A DNA stretch of 64,000 nucleotides, from NCBI RefSeq assembly GCF_000759445.1, contig NZ_JRMB01000001.1, forward strand, positions 1,302,001 through 1,366,000, written 5' to 3'. Shown in pieces: positions 29,888-39,405 of this stretch; within the stretch, counting starts at the first letter, position 1; every line of letters begins with the position of its first letter. The DNA comes from Pseudomonas lutea. Its GTDB lineage: Bacteria; Pseudomonadota; Gammaproteobacteria; Pseudomonadales; Pseudomonadaceae. The position numbers were made by a program, and so were the translations under genes. A model generated the notes under the pieces. That model ran no database searches and was not told where the DNA came from. It saw only the letters and a program-made list of their open reading frames with translations.

Positions 29888-30077
29888 AGTCAGTACGCGT
29901 ACACCCAGACACACCGCATATGCGGGCAGCAGGACTGGTTTCAACCCAGCCAGCCACACCGCCTGCCCGGGATCAACAATTCACGGTTCGCGCTGCTGCA
30001 ACGCCCAGCGCCTTGCGAGTAGAATGCTGCGCTTGCGGGCAGCCCTTCTGCCCATCTGCCCGATAAGCGCCCTCCCC

Positions 30078-30851
30078 ATGCCTTTCGAACTCACCGTTGA
30101 ACCTCTCACCCTGCTGGTGCTGGCTGTCGTGGCCTTCGTTGCCGGTTTCATTGACGCCATTGCCGGCGGCGGCGGCCTGTTGACCACGCCTGCCTTGCTC
30201 ACCGCCGGCCTGCCGCCGCATCTCGTATTGGGCACCAACAAGCTCAGTTCGACTTTCGGCTCTGCCACCGCGAGCTTCACCTTCTATCGGCGCAAGCTGT
30301 TTCATCCGGCGCAGTGGAAACGCGCATTGGTCGGCACGGCAGCAGGCGCCCTGATCGGCGCAGTGGTCGCCCATTACCTGCCGGCCGAATTACTGAACCA
30401 GATGCTACCGGTGATCGTGTTTGGCTGCGGCCTGTACCTGCTGTTCGGCGGCACACCCAAGGCGCCACTGGACAGCAACGCCCCGATCAAAACCAAATGG
30501 CAGCTGCCTCAGGGCCTAGGGCTGGGCTTTTATGACGGCGTCGCCGGCCCCGGCACTGGCGCCTTCTGGACGGTGAGCACGTTGCTGATTTACCCGGTTG
30601 ACCTGGTCAAAGCCAGCGGCGTCGCCCGTAGCATGAACTTCGTCAGCAATGCCGCTGCGCTGATGATCTTCGCGCTCAACGGTTCGGTGGACTGGGTGAT
30701 CGGATTGACCATGGGCGTGGCGGTGATGGCCGGTGCCTTTATCGGCGCGAAAACCGCGATCAAGGGCGGCGCCAAATTCATCCGCCCTGTCTTCATCACC
30801 GTGGTGCTGGGCTTAACCGTCCGCCTGGCCTGGCAGCACTGGTTCAACTGA
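30078..30851 (+). CDS. TSUP (TauE/SafE) family membrane permease
   Basis: A 257-residue polytopic inner-membrane protein of the TauE/SafE (TSUP) family, thought to transport sulfonates, sulfite or other organic anions. Two family repeats are visible, each opening with a glycine-rich helix: [21 protein letters not shown] near the N-terminus and [17 protein letters not shown] in the middle. About eight hydrophobic segments. The ATG at 30078 starts the family N-terminus but has no clear ribosome site; upstream starts give an unrelated leader. The last 39 bp overlap the convergent nudC gene. Confidence 0.9.
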   Translation: MPFELTVEPLTLLVLAVVAFVAGFIDAIAGGGGLLTTPALLTAGLPPHLVLGTNKLSSTFGSATASFTFYRRKLFHPAQWKRALVGTAAGALIGAVVAHYLPAELLNQMLPVIVFGCGLYLLFGGTPKAPLDSNAPIKTKWQLPQGLGLGFYDGVAGPGTGAFWTVSTLLIYPVDLVKASGVARSMNFVSNAAALMIFALNGSVDWVIGLTMGVAVMAGAFIGAKTAIKGGAKFIRPVFITVVLGLTVRLAWQHWFN

Positions 30852-31661
30852 GCCCGAGCGCTGCGCCAGATACAAATCGATCAGGTAGCGCGCAATCGAG
30901 CGACTGGCCGGCAACGGCGGCAGGTCATGGATGCTGAACCACTGCGCGTCCTCGATCTCGTCCGCCTGGGGCACAATCTCGCCACTGTCGTATTCAGCAT
31001 GAAAGCCCAGCATCATCGAGTGCGGAAACGGCCAGCACTGGCTGCCCTTGTACTGGATGTTCTTGACGGTCACCTGCACCTCTTCCATGACCTCGCGGCG
31101 CACGCAATCTTCGGCCGACTCACCCGGTTCGGCGAACCCGGCCAGCGTGCTGTACACCCCCGTGACGAAGCGCGGCGAGCGCGCCAGCAGCACCTCATCG
31201 CCACGGGTAATCAACACGATCATGCTCGGGGAAATACGCGGATAAGCGCGCAGGTCGCAGTGCGCGCAGTGCATTCCCCGCTCACCCGGTACTTGCTGCG
31301 TCGGCTGACCGCATCTGCCGCAAAAACGGTGTTCGCGCGCCCAGGTACTGATTTGCGCGGCGTAGCCAAGCATCTGAAACACGTCCGCGTCATCGGCCAG
31401 CATGAACTGGCGCAGCGTCTGCCACTGCATGCCTTCCAGCGCGTGCGAATCCCGCAGCGTCTGCAGGTAGACCGGCTCGCCGTCAAAATGGCCGATACCG
31501 TGCTCATGCACTAAATCCAGGTCTTGGTGCTTGAGCCATTCACGGGGAAACAGCACGCCGTTGCTGTCCTGCAAAAACCCCTGGTCACTCTGAACCACGG
31601 CCCAGCCGCCGGCTGCCTGGACGTCAAGCACGGCGGTGGTCCAACGCCTCGGGCGTGTCAT
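30813..31661 (-). CDS. nudC: NADH pyrophosphatase / NAD-cap hydrolase NudC
   Basis: NudC cleaves NADH to NMNH and AMP and removes the NAD cap from RNA. The 282-residue product has the zinc site FCGRCGQ...HCAHCD at about residues 110-130 and a complete Nudix box [23 protein letters not shown] (G-x5-E-x7-RE-x2-EE), followed by the family motif [14 protein letters not shown] that defines NADH specificity. AGGAG lies before the ATG. The C-terminal tail reads antisense through the last 39 bp of the TSUP gene. The dienoyl-CoA isomerase-like gene lies 88 bp upstream in the same direction. Confidence 0.95.
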   Translation of the reverse strand: MTRPRRWTTAVLDVQAAGGWAVVQSDQGFLQDSNGVLFPREWLKHQDLDLVHEHGIGHFDGEPVYLQTLRDSHALEGMQWQTLRQFMLADDADVFQMLGYAAQISTWAREHRFCGRCGQPTQQVPGERGMHCAHCDLRAYPRISPSMIVLITRGDEVLLARSPRFVTGVYSTLAGFAEPGESAEDCVRREVMEEVQVTVKNIQYKGSQCWPFPHSMMLGFHAEYDSGEIVPQADEIEDAQWFSIHDLPPLPASRSIARYLIDLYLAQRSGSVEPVLPGQADG

Positions 31662-31748
31662 GCATCAACTCCTGTGCGTGCCGTTTGCCACTTCTGCGCG
31701 AGGATCACGCCCGAAAGCCGCAAGCGAAAACGCTTTCAAATGGGTCAG

Positions 31749-32561
31749 TCAATTGTCGAAGACCGGCTTCTGTTTGCTCAGGTGAGCGACCATCGCCAGC
31801 TTCAGGTCTGCCGATTGCAACATGGCGGAGTTCCAGGTGGCAACGTATTCGAGCCCGTCCGCCACGCTGTGGTCGCGCATGTAGCCGATCATGCGCTTGC
31901 TGCCACTGATCGCGATCGGCGATTTCGCCGCGATGTCCCGGGCAATCGCCATGACACCCTCGAGCAGCTGCGGCAGGTCCGCAAACGTGCGGTTGACCAG
32001 ACCAATGCGCTGCGCCTCCTGCGCCCCCACGTTACGCCCGGTGTAGGCCATTTCGCGCATCATGCCATCACCGATCAGCCGCGGCAGGCGCTGAAGGGTG
32101 CCGACGTCTGCGGCCATGCCCATGTCGATTTCGCGAATGGAAAACAGCGCATCGTCCGCGGCATAGCGCATGTCGCAGGCACTGATCAGATCGATCGCGC
32201 CGCCGATGCAATAACCCTGAATGGCCGCCAGCACGGGCTTGCTGCAGCGGTCCACGACGTTGAACGACTCCTGCATTTGCAGGATTTTGCGCCGCAGCAA
32301 ACGCGCGTTTCGACCAATGTCCTTGCCCATCTCGTTGGCGACCGATGCCAGCAAGGACAGGTCGATGCCCGAGGAAAAGTGCTTGCCCGCGCCACTGAGC
32401 ACCACCACGCGGACATCGTCGGTGTCCTCGGCCCAGGCGAATATATCGATGATCTCGGACCAGAACGCAGCGTTCATGGCGTTGACCTTGTCCGGGCGAT
32501 TGATCTGGACGTGGGCAATATGGTCGGTCAGTTCCACCTTGAAAGCGCTGTAGTCAGACAC
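31749..32561 (-). CDS. Enoyl-CoA hydratase/isomerase family, dienoyl-CoA isomerase-like
   Basis: A 270-residue crotonase-fold protein. Beyond the oxyanion-hole motifs (GKHFSSGIDL and AAIQGYCIGGAIDL), it shows the three acidic residues of the delta-3,5-delta-2,4-dienoyl-CoA isomerase ECH1: Asp in GGAIDLIS, Glu in REIDMG, and Asp in AADVGTLQRLP. This suggests isomerisation of dienoyl-CoA during beta-oxidation of unsaturated fatty acids rather than hydration. The GTG at 32561 is chosen because AAAGGATCC precedes it; the ATG at 32615 has no ribosome site. Divergent from the KaiC-type gene. Confidence 0.87.
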   Translation of the reverse strand: MSDYSAFKVELTDHIAHVQINRPDKVNAMNAAFWSEIIDIFAWAEDTDDVRVVVLSGAGKHFSSGIDLSLLASVANEMGKDIGRNARLLRRKILQMQESFNVVDRCSKPVLAAIQGYCIGGAIDLISACDMRYAADDALFSIREIDMGMAADVGTLQRLPRLIGDGMMREMAYTGRNVGAQEAQRIGLVNRTFADLPQLLEGVMAIARDIAAKSPIAISGSKRMIGYMRDHSVADGLEYVATWNSAMLQSADLKLAMVAHLSKQKPVFDN

Positions 32562-32849
32562 GGCGTTGGATCCTTTTATGGGCCAGACGAGGTTTATTCC
32601 TTGACGGCGGATCATAGCAAGTCAGTATGTGCCGTCGCAGGCCACTGTTGCGCCATATGCCGGACCGTGGACCTGCCGTTTCGCCTGTAAAGACGGGGCG
32701 TTACGGGTGAATAAACTGAACGGTCACGGCGGGCAACTGTCCAGACTGTGATGGCGTCACGCGTACGGAATCTACCGACGATGTGTGCGTCAGGGCAGCC
32801 AGGTCAGATTCGGCGCCCACTCTTTTCTCAGGTCGCAAGAGGGCGATTC

Positions 32850-34334
32850 TTGACTACATCAAAAGCGGCAACCGGTATCGTGGGCCTGGACGACATCCTC
32901 GCGGGTGGTCTTTCGCGCAGCCATGTGTTCCTTCTTGAGGGAGAACCCGGCACCGGCAAGACCACCGTCGCACTGCAATTCCTGCTGGCAGGGGCTGCGG
33001 CAGGCGAGCGGGGTCTATACATCACGCTTTCTGAAACCGAACGGGAATTGCGCGATGGCGCCCGTTCCCATGGCTGGGAGCTGGACGAGCACATTTCGGT
33101 GTTCGAGCTCACCCCGCCTGAAGACCTGCTGAACGCTGCACACCAACAGAGCCTGCTGTATTCCTCCGACCTTGAACTGGGCGAAGCCACCAAGCAGATT
33201 TTCGAGATCGTCGAGAAGGTCAAGCCCGCACGTGTGATCATCGACAGCCTGTCGGAGATCCGCCTGCTGGCGCAGAGCTCGTTGCGCTACCGTCGCCAGA
33301 TCCTGGCGATCAAGCACTACTTCGCGCGCTACGACACGACGGTCGTCCTGCTGGACGACCTCACCACCGAATCACTGGACAAGACCGTTCATAGCGTTGC
33401 CCATGGCGTGATTCGCCTGGAGATGCAGACCCCGGCTTATGGCGCAGAGCGCAGACGCCTGCGCGTGGTCAAATACCGTGGCCAGAAGTACCGCGGCGGT
33501 TACCACGACTTCAATATCATGCCCGATGGCATCCAGGTGTTTCCGCGCCTGGTGGCCGCCGAGCACCGCACTGGCTACGTCAGCAAGCAGCTCAGCAGCG
33601 GCATCCAGGAAATTGACTCCCTGCTTGGCGGCGGTCTGGACAGCGGCTCCAGCACGCTGATTCTGGGCCCGTCGGGCACGGGTAAGTCACTTATCGCGCT
33701 GATGTTCGCCGTGGCGGCCGTGGAGCGCGGCGAGAAAGCTGCGCTGTTCGTATTCGATGAAGAGATCGGCCTGCTGCACGAACGCATGATGAAGCTTGGC
33801 ATCGACCTCAAGGCGCTGGTGCAAACCGGCAATCTGGTGATCGAACAGGTGGACGCCGCAGAACTGTCGCCGGGTGAGTTCACCCATCGGGTGCGCCGCA
33901 GTGTCGATGAGCTGAACATCCAGACCGTCGTCCTCGACAGCCTGAATGGCTATCAGGCTGCGATGCCAGAAGAAAATTCTCTGGTCCTGCACGTCCATGA
34001 GCTGTTGCTCTACCTCAATCGCCAGGGCGCGTCGACCTTCATGACCGTTGCCCAACACGGCCTGGTCGGTGACATGAATACGCCGGTGGACATCACCTAC
34101 CTGGCTGACACGGTCATTTTGTTGCGCTACTTCGAAGCGCTGGGCAAAGTGCGCCGCGCTATCTCCATCATCAAGAAACGCACCGGCACCCACGAATCCA
34201 CCATTCGCGAATACCGGATCAGTGCGTCCGGCATGACCATCGGCGAGCCGCTGGACGCCTTTCAGGGTGTTCTGCGCGGCGTCCCTCAATACCACGGCGA
34301 GAATAATCCGTTGCTTCTGGACCCCAACGAGTGA
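32850..34334 (+). CDS. KaiC-type double-domain RecA-like ATPase
   Basis: 494 residues with two KaiC domains, each with a Walker A (GEPGTGKTT near residue 31, GPSGTGKSL near residue 273). KaiC is the clock ATPase of cyanobacteria; proteobacterial homologs lack KaiA and usually serve stress or signalling roles with an adjacent kinase. The second domain keeps the catalytic glutamate pair (FDEEIGLL); the first has SE instead of EE. At the autophosphorylation dyad (Ser431-Thr432 in Synechococcus) my alignment gives Thr416-Tyr417 (ITYLADTVILL). The TTG at 32850 is chosen for AAGAGGG upstream and because it opens the domain; an in-frame ATG at 32748 adds 34 residues without ribosome site. The stop overlaps the next start by 4 bp. 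Confidence 0.88.
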   Translation: MTTSKAATGIVGLDDILAGGLSRSHVFLLEGEPGTGKTTVALQFLLAGAAAGERGLYITLSETERELRDGARSHGWELDEHISVFELTPPEDLLNAAHQQSLLYSSDLELGEATKQIFEIVEKVKPARVIIDSLSEIRLLAQSSLRYRRQILAIKHYFARYDTTVVLLDDLTTESLDKTVHSVAHGVIRLEMQTPAYGAERRRLRVVKYRGQKYRGGYHDFNIMPDGIQVFPRLVAAEHRTGYVSKQLSSGIQEIDSLLGGGLDSGSSTLILGPSGTGKSLIALMFAVAAVERGEKAALFVFDEEIGLLHERMMKLGIDLKALVQTGNLVIEQVDAAELSPGEFTHRVRRSVDELNIQTVVLDSLNGYQAAMPEENSLVLHVHELLLYLNRQGASTFMTVAQHGLVGDMNTPVDITYLADTVILLRYFEALGKVRRAISIIKKRTGTHESTIREYRISASGMTIGEPLDAFQGVLRGVPQYHGENNPLLLDPNE

Positions 34335-36358
34335 GCATCCCCGGACAACTATCGGAGCGGGCCATCATTCTGGCCCCCCACGGACGGGACAGCCAGATCG
34401 CCCTGACCATGCTTCAGGAAGGCGGCTATCCGGCAATCATTACCCATGATCTGGCGCAGCTGTGCAGTGAGCTGATATCCGGCGCAGGGCTGGCCATTAT
34501 TGCGGACGAGGCCCTGCGGGGTGCGGACGTCAATCCGTTGCTGAGTCTGTTGGCCAACCAGCCTGCCTGGTCGGACTTTCCCATCGTGCTGCTGACTCAT
34601 CACGGCGGTAAACAGAACCCCTCGGCGCACTTTGGCAAAATGCTCGGTAACGTCACGTTTCTGGAGCGGCCGTTCCATCCCGCGACGCTCATGAGCCTGG
34701 TCAGCACCGCGGTGCGAGGCCGCCGGCGACAATATGAAGCGCGCACGCGGCTGGAAGATCTGCTCGAAAGCGAGCAGCGCCTGCAGCATGCGTTGAAGGC
34801 CGGGCGTTTGGGCTCGTGGCAGCTGGACACCGAGTTTCTTGTGCTGGAGTGCTCGGCTATCACGCGCGCGCACTTCGGTCGCGATGAGCGTGATCCGCTC
34901 ACTTACCACGACTGGCTCGCCTCGGTGCATCCCGAAGACCAGCCGCGCATGCAGTCTGTCCTGCAGCAGACGCTGGACACCGGTGCCGACTTCATCATCG
35001 AGTTTCGTAACGTGTGGCCGGATGGTTCGGTGCATTGGGTCGACATCCGTGCCCGGGCGATCAGAGCGCGTAACGGCCGGGTCAGCCTGCTCTCCGGCGT
35101 GACCTCCGACATCACCGAGCGCAAGCTGGCCGAGCATCAGCTGCGCCGCCTCAACGAGACGCTGGAACAGCAGGTCGAGGAACGCACCTCCCAGCTGCGC
35201 CACAACGAAGAAGTGCTTCGCCAGTCGCAGAAGATGGAGGCGGTGGGCCAGCTCACCGGCGGTATCGCCCACGACTTCAACAACATGCTGACCGGCATCA
35301 TCGGCAGCCTCGAATTGCTCAGGCGACGCGTATCACGGGGACGTCTGGACGACCTCGACGGCCTGATCGATCTGGGCGTGAGTTCGGCCAATCGCGCAGC
35401 CGCCCTGACCCACCGTCTGCTGGCGTTTTCGCGTCGACAATCGCTGGACCCCAAGCCGGTGCTGATGAATGACCTGGTCAATTCCATGGGCGAACTGCTG
35501 AACCGCAGCGTCAACGAGAGCGTCCGTCTGGACATGTGCCTGGACCCTGAACTGTGGACCGCCGAAGCCGACCCCAATCAGCTCGAGAGCGCCCTGCTCA
35601 ATCTGGTGCTCAACGCGCGCGACGCGATGCCCGATGGCGGCATGCTGATGATCGAGACCTTCAACCGCCGCCTTGAGCGGGACTACACCAACGCCTACGA
35701 AAACCTGCTGCCTGGCGATTACGTGGTGCTCAGCGTCCGCGACACTGGCTGCGGCATGCCGGAGAACGTCATCAGCCGCGCCTTCGACCCGTTCTTCACC
35801 ACCAAGCCCATTGGCCAAGGCACCGGGCTGGGTCTGTCGATGATTTACGGCTTCACCAAGCAGTCGCATGGCCATGTGTCCATCGAAAGCCAGGTGGGCG
35901 ATGGCACCACGGTGCAGTTGTTCCTGCCGCGCTACCTCGGCGAAGCCCAGGACGATCATCCTGCGCCGACCTCCGACACCGCGCAGGCGCGTGAGGGTGA
36001 AACGATTCTGCTGGTCGAAGATGACCCGGCGGTTCGAGCACTGGTCAGCCAGGTATTGAGCGAGTTGGGTTATGCCTATGTCGAAGCGGGCGATGCCGTG
36101 GGGGCGATCCCGATCCTCGAGTCCTCACAGCGTATCGACCTGATGATCAGCGACGTAGGCCTGCCCGGCATGAATGGCCGGCAGCTGGCGGACATCGGCC
36201 GGCAGCTCCGCGAGGACTTGAAAGTGCTGTTCATCACTGGCTACGCAGAGAATGCCAGTGCGCGCTCGGGCTTCCTTGAGGAGGGCATGCAGATGATCAC
36301 CAAGCCCTTCGCATTCGATCAGCTGACGGCGAAGGTCCGGGAGATGATCGAGAGCTGA
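34331..36358 (+). CDS. Hybrid sensor kinase with PAS and C-terminal receiver, coupled to KaiC
   Basis: 675 residues. Order: a receiver-like N-terminal domain (about 1-125) that lacks a clear phosphoacceptor Asp, a PAS/PAC domain (about 150-275), a coiled coil, a HisKA domain with His314 in GGIAHDFNNMLTGI, a HATPase domain with GTGLGLSMIYGFTKQSHG, and a receiver with Asp608 in LMISDVGLPGMNG. No transmembrane segment, so it is cytoplasmic. The start GTG overlaps the stop of the KaiC gene (GTGA), so KaiC and the kinase are produced together; the kinase may read KaiC state, as in other proteobacterial kaiC-kinase pairs (inference). The downstream convergent response regulator may be a partner. 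Confidence 0.9.
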   Translation: MSIPGQLSERAIILAPHGRDSQIALTMLQEGGYPAIITHDLAQLCSELISGAGLAIIADEALRGADVNPLLSLLANQPAWSDFPIVLLTHHGGKQNPSAHFGKMLGNVTFLERPFHPATLMSLVSTAVRGRRRQYEARTRLEDLLESEQRLQHALKAGRLGSWQLDTEFLVLECSAITRAHFGRDERDPLTYHDWLASVHPEDQPRMQSVLQQTLDTGADFIIEFRNVWPDGSVHWVDIRARAIRARNGRVSLLSGVTSDITERKLAEHQLRRLNETLEQQVEERTSQLRHNEEVLRQSQKMEAVGQLTGGIAHDFNNMLTGIIGSLELLRRRVSRGRLDDLDGLIDLGVSSANRAAALTHRLLAFSRRQSLDPKPVLMNDLVNSMGELLNRSVNESVRLDMCLDPELWTAEADPNQLESALLNLVLNARDAMPDGGMLMIETFNRRLERDYTNAYENLLPGDYVVLSVRDTGCGMPENVISRAFDPFFTTKPIGQGTGLGLSMIYGFTKQSHGHVSIESQVGDGTTVQLFLPRYLGEAQDDHPAPTSDTAQAREGETILLVEDDPAVRALVSQVLSELGYAYVEAGDAVGAIPILESSQRIDLMISDVGLPGMNGRQLADIGRQLREDLKVLFITGYAENASARSGFLEEGMQMITKPFAFDQLTAKVREMIES

Positions 36359-36387
36359 AACGTTGGTCGGGTGAAAACCCCAGCGCA

Positions 36388-36418
36388 CAAAAAAACCGGC
36401 AGACGCCGGTTTTTTTTG
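36388..36418. terminator. Bidirectional terminator between convergent signalling genes
   Basis: AACCGGC (36394-36400) and GCCGGTT (36405-36411) with A-run on the left and T-run on the right, placed between the kinase stop (36358) and the response regulator stop (36429). Confidence 0.9.
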
Positions 36419-36428
36419 TTGGCCAAAA

Positions 36429-36806
36429 TCAGTTAAGCAGGCTCTGGATCTGCGAATGCAACGTGTCCATGGTGAACGGCTTGGCAAGGATCGGGGCCTT
36501 CTTGGCAATCGGGCTGCCGGACTCGACGATCTCTGCCGGGTAACCACTGATGAAAATAACCTTGAGCTCCGGCCGCAGTTTTACGGCGGGCTCGGCAATC
36601 ATGACGCCGGAGACCCCGCCCGGCAGGCGGTAATCGGTGATCATCAAATCGAGGTGGGGCTTGGTGGCAAGAATTTCGAATGCCTGCTCCCCGTTCTCCG
36701 CCTGCAACACCCGATAGCCTTCGCCCGACAGGTAATCGGACAGCAGCATCAGAATGAGCGGCTCGTCTTCGACGATGAGTACGACATTTTCTGCATCAGA
36801 GCTCAT
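36429..36806 (-). CDS. Single-domain response regulator
   Basis: A 125-residue protein made of one receiver domain (NVVLIVEDEPLILMLLSDYL; phosphoacceptor Asp in LMITDYRLPGGVSG; Lys in ILAKPFTMDTL). There is no output domain, so it acts by protein contact or as a phosphate relay. The ATG at 36806 has AAAGGCG upstream; the frame extends further but without support. It converges on the KaiC-linked hybrid kinase and resembles that kinase's own receiver, so the two may share a phosphorelay (inference). Confidence 0.9.
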   Translation of the reverse strand: MSSDAENVVLIVEDEPLILMLLSDYLSGEGYRVLQAENGEQAFEILATKPHLDLMITDYRLPGGVSGVMIAEPAVKLRPELKVIFISGYPAEIVESGSPIAKKAPILAKPFTMDTLHSQIQSLLN

Positions 36807-36910
36807 TTGAACGCCTTTGATCTTATAGATAGCTGCCATTACGACCATGGCCCGCGCTGGAGGTTGCGCCGATTACTGAGTTATTTGATTGGGAGGATTC
36901 CGGGGTGGGA

Positions 36911-37100
36911 TAAGTCGGCCTAACGGCCTCCGGTTTCGCCTTCGGGGAGTTACTCGATAAAGCCCCGCTTTGGTTTCAAAAAGCAGCCAAGGGCTTGTGC
37001 TCTTGGTTTGGCTCCTCCTTCGTCGGGTTCCCTCACTCCGGTCCCGCTCCGTGGGCCCGCGTTCAGCCTGCACCCACGTCGCGATTTCGTGGCTTGGAAT
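36911..37100. repeat. Intergenic element D, copy 1 (internally deleted)
   Basis: Starts with CGGCCTAACGGCCT, then GGTTTCGCCTTCGG, CAAGGGCTTGTGCTC, CTCCTTCGTCGGG, CTCCGTGGGCCCGCG, and ends GTTCAGCCTGCACCCACGTC. Compared with the copies at 37332-37582 (inverted) and 57239-57490, it lacks about 70 bp between the GGGCCCGCG and GTTCAGCC segments. No gene is seen in the 806 bp between 36807 and 37612. Confidence 0.85.
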
Positions 37101-37144
37101 AGTTGTGTATGAAGATCAAGAGCGCGCTCAAAGCAAATCAAAAG

Positions 37145-37260
37145 CTTCCCGGCTGAAGCCGGTCCCACGGGGCGTGCAGTCAGCGGGAACGATCACGAAA
37201 ACACCTTGATCGGAGACAGCGGCAGCGACCTCGACTGTAGGACCGGCTTCAGCCGGGAAG
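37145..37260. repeat. REPIN, family C
   Basis: Inverted pair of family C REPs: CTTCCCGGCTGAAGCCGGTCC... at 37145-37168 and its reverse GTAGGACCGGCTTCAGCC... at 37237-37260. It lies between the two oppositely oriented element D copies. Confidence 0.88.
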
Positions 37261-37331
37261 CCGTTGATCTGCTCTATGCTGTCGATCTGCTCTAAACGCG
37301 CTTTTGATCTTGATGTTCATACGCAAAAAGC

Positions 37332-37582
37332 CCAAACACCACCAATCGCGACTTGGGTGCAGGCTGAACGCAGGTTTTGCGCAGTGGGCCGAGCGGCATG
37401 GATGCCGCGAGAGCCGCCCCCCGCCATGGATGGCGGATGGCGGCGGGCCCACGGAGCAAGACCGGAGTGAGGGAACCCTGACGAAGGAAGGGCCAAACCG
37501 GGAGCAAGCACCCTTGGTTACTTGGGGTGCTTTTCCAAGTAACTCGCCGAAGGCGAAACCCGAGGCCGTTAGGCAGACGCCC
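37332..37582. repeat. Intergenic element D, copy 2 (inverted)
   Basis: Reverse-complement copy of the element at 57239-57490, full length (~250 bp), with conserved ends ATCGCGACTTGGGTGCAGGC and GAGGCCGTTAGGC. It includes a variable middle segment with a GGATGGCGG direct repeat. It ends about 30 bp before the stop of the following kinase gene. Confidence 0.85.
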
Positions 37583-37612
37583 TTGATCCAGATATCCCAG
37601 CATTCCAGCCAA

Positions 37613-38794
37613 TCAAAGCGGCAACGACACGCGAAACAGCGACCCTGCCCCCTCTTCACTCTCGACGCTGATCCGCCCGCTGTGGGCGGTAATGATCTGT
37701 TCGGAAATAAACAGCCCCAGTCCAAGCCCTGCCACCGCATGGCTTGCCGCGACCCGCTCGAACTGCTGAAAAATGCGCTTCTGGTTTTCCGCACTGATGC
37801 CAATGCCATGGTCGCGCACATCAACCCGCGCCTCACCGCCCTCAGCGTAAACCTGCACCTCAATCGGCTTGCGCGCGCCATAGCGCAGCGCATTGGTCAG
37901 CAAGTTCGCCACCACCTGCTCGATGCGAAACTCATCCCACACGCCGATCACCGGCGCCGGCGCATGCAACGTCACCACACTGCCGGCGGCGGCGATCTGC
38001 GCGGAATAGCTTTCCACCAGATTGACCACCAGTTCAGAGAGGTCAAACGGACTGGTGCGGATAGACAGCTTGCCGGTGCGAATCCGTGACACGTCCAGCA
38101 TGTCCTCGATCAGGCGAATCAGGCTCTGGATTTGCCGCTCATCGCGGTCAACCATGGCCCGCAGCTTTTCCATGGTGAACGCCGACGCGTTGTCCTTGGC
38201 CAAGTGCAGCTTGCGCAGCTGGGTTTCCAGAATCAGCCCGTTGAGCGGCGTGCGCACCTCGTGGGAGACCATGGACATGAAGTCATCACGCATGCGGATC
38301 GCGCGTTCCAGCTCACTCTGCGTCGATTTCAACTCGCGCATCAGCGCTTCCTGCTCCGCGCGGCTGCGTTCGAGCTCTTCAAGCTGTTGCTTGAGCGCCT
38401 TGCGCTGGCGGTACAGATCAACGAAGACGTTGACCTTGCTCTTGACCGCATGAATATCGAGGGGCTTGTGCAGAAAATCCACCGCACCGCTTTCATAACC
38501 CTTGAACGCGTAGTTGAGCTCGCGCCCTGCCGCACTGACGAAGACGATGGGGATGTTCTTGGTTTTCTCGGTGCCGCGCATCATCTCGGCAAGCTCGAAG
38601 CCGTTCATGCCAGGCATCTGCACGTCAAGAATGGCCATCGCAAACTCATGTTCGAGCAGCAACGACAATGCTTCATCGGCGGACAACGCCTTGAACACCT
38701 GACGGTCCTCGCGCTTGATCAGCGCCTCGAGGGCCAGCAGGTTCTCTGGCAGATCGTCGACAATCAGCAGCTTGGCTTTGATATCACTCAACAT
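37613..38794 (-). CDS. Response regulator-histidine kinase hybrid (REC-HisKA-HATPase)
   Basis: 393 residues: an N-terminal receiver (LLIVDDLPENLLALEALI; Asp in AILDVQMPGMNG; Lys in FLHKPLD), a coiled coil (about 125-170), a HisKA domain with MVSHEVRTPLNG, and a HATPase domain with LLTNALRYG, HGIGI and GLGLGLFISEQI. No membrane segment. The N-terminal receiver can accept phosphate from another kinase, here most likely the large CHASE3 kinase at the head of the operon. The start overlaps the end of the cheB-type gene by 7 bp. Last gene of a four-gene minus-strand operon. Confidence 0.92.
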   Translation of the reverse strand: MLSDIKAKLLIVDDLPENLLALEALIKREDRQVFKALSADEALSLLLEHEFAMAILDVQMPGMNGFELAEMMRGTEKTKNIPIVFVSAAGRELNYAFKGYESGAVDFLHKPLDIHAVKSKVNVFVDLYRQRKALKQQLEELERSRAEQEALMRELKSTQSELERAIRMRDDFMSMVSHEVRTPLNGLILETQLRKLHLAKDNASAFTMEKLRAMVDRDERQIQSLIRLIEDMLDVSRIRTGKLSIRTSPFDLSELVVNLVESYSAQIAAAGSVVTLHAPAPVIGVWDEFRIEQVVANLLTNALRYGARKPIEVQVYAEGGEARVDVRDHGIGISAENQKRIFQQFERVAASHAVAGLGLGLFISEQIITAHSGRISVESEEGAGSLFRVSLPL

Positions 38795-39405
38795 GCAATT
38801 CGTTCCAGCTCGACAAGCAACAGCCCAATGTCGGGCAAAGGCAATAAAAAATCCGGCGTATGAAGGGCAAGCGCTGCGTCGGGCATGGTTCGCGCGAGCG
38901 CCTGGGCCGGGTCCTGGACCACGGTGAGACCACCGTATTCACTGATTCGTGCAATGCCGCGGGCACCGTCATTGTTGGCGCCGGTCAGCAGCACGCCGGC
39001 GAGGCGATCGCCATAGGCGTCGGCCGCCGACTCGAACAGTACGTCAATGCTCGGCCGCGAATGGAACACGCGTTCTTCCTGACTCAGCGACAGGCTGAAA
39101 TCGTTCTCGACCGACAGGTGATAACTCGGCCCGGCGAAGTACAGCGTGCCTGGGGCGATGGTCTCCTTGTCGTCCGCTTCCTTGACCGGGATCTTCAAAG
39201 TTTGAGCGAACACCTCAGCCAAATGGCTACGGCGCTGATCCGGCACATGCAGCACCGTCAGGATGGGCAAGCGAAAGCCTCTGGGCAGCGTGCGGTAGAT
39301 TTTCAGCAAGGCTTCGACGCCGCCGGCCGATGCGCCGACCACAATGGCATCTACCACCGGCAAGGCCGGGTGTTCGGACGAGGGGTCGGGAAAAATCGTT
39401 CTCAT
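38788..39405 (-). CDS. CheB-type methylesterase without receiver domain
   Basis: 205 residues forming only the CheB esterase domain. Catalytic residues are visible: Ser in VVGASAGGVEAL, His in TVLHVPDQRRSHL, and Asp in LLTGANNDGARG. Normal chemotaxis CheB has an N-terminal receiver that controls activity; it is absent here. The ATG at 39405 overlaps the cheR stop by 4 bp, and the gene runs 7 bp into the next kinase gene. With cheR next to it and no chemoreceptor gene in the window, it may modify receptors encoded elsewhere or serve a non-chemotaxis sensory role. Confidence 0.9.
   Translation of the reverse strand: MRTIFPDPSSEHPALPVVDAIVVGASAGGVEALLKIYRTLPRGFRLPILTVLHVPDQRRSHLAEVFAQTLKIPVKEADDKETIAPGTLYFAGPSYHLSVENDFSLSLSQEERVFHSRPSIDVLFESAADAYGDRLAGVLLTGANNDGARGIARISEYGGLTVVQDPAQALARTMPDAALALHTPDFLLPLPDIGLLLVELERIAC

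Noticed and set aside
37304..38089. Reading frame of 261 codons on the plus strand
   Set aside because: It crosses element D and then runs antisense through the REC-kinase gene; no family features.
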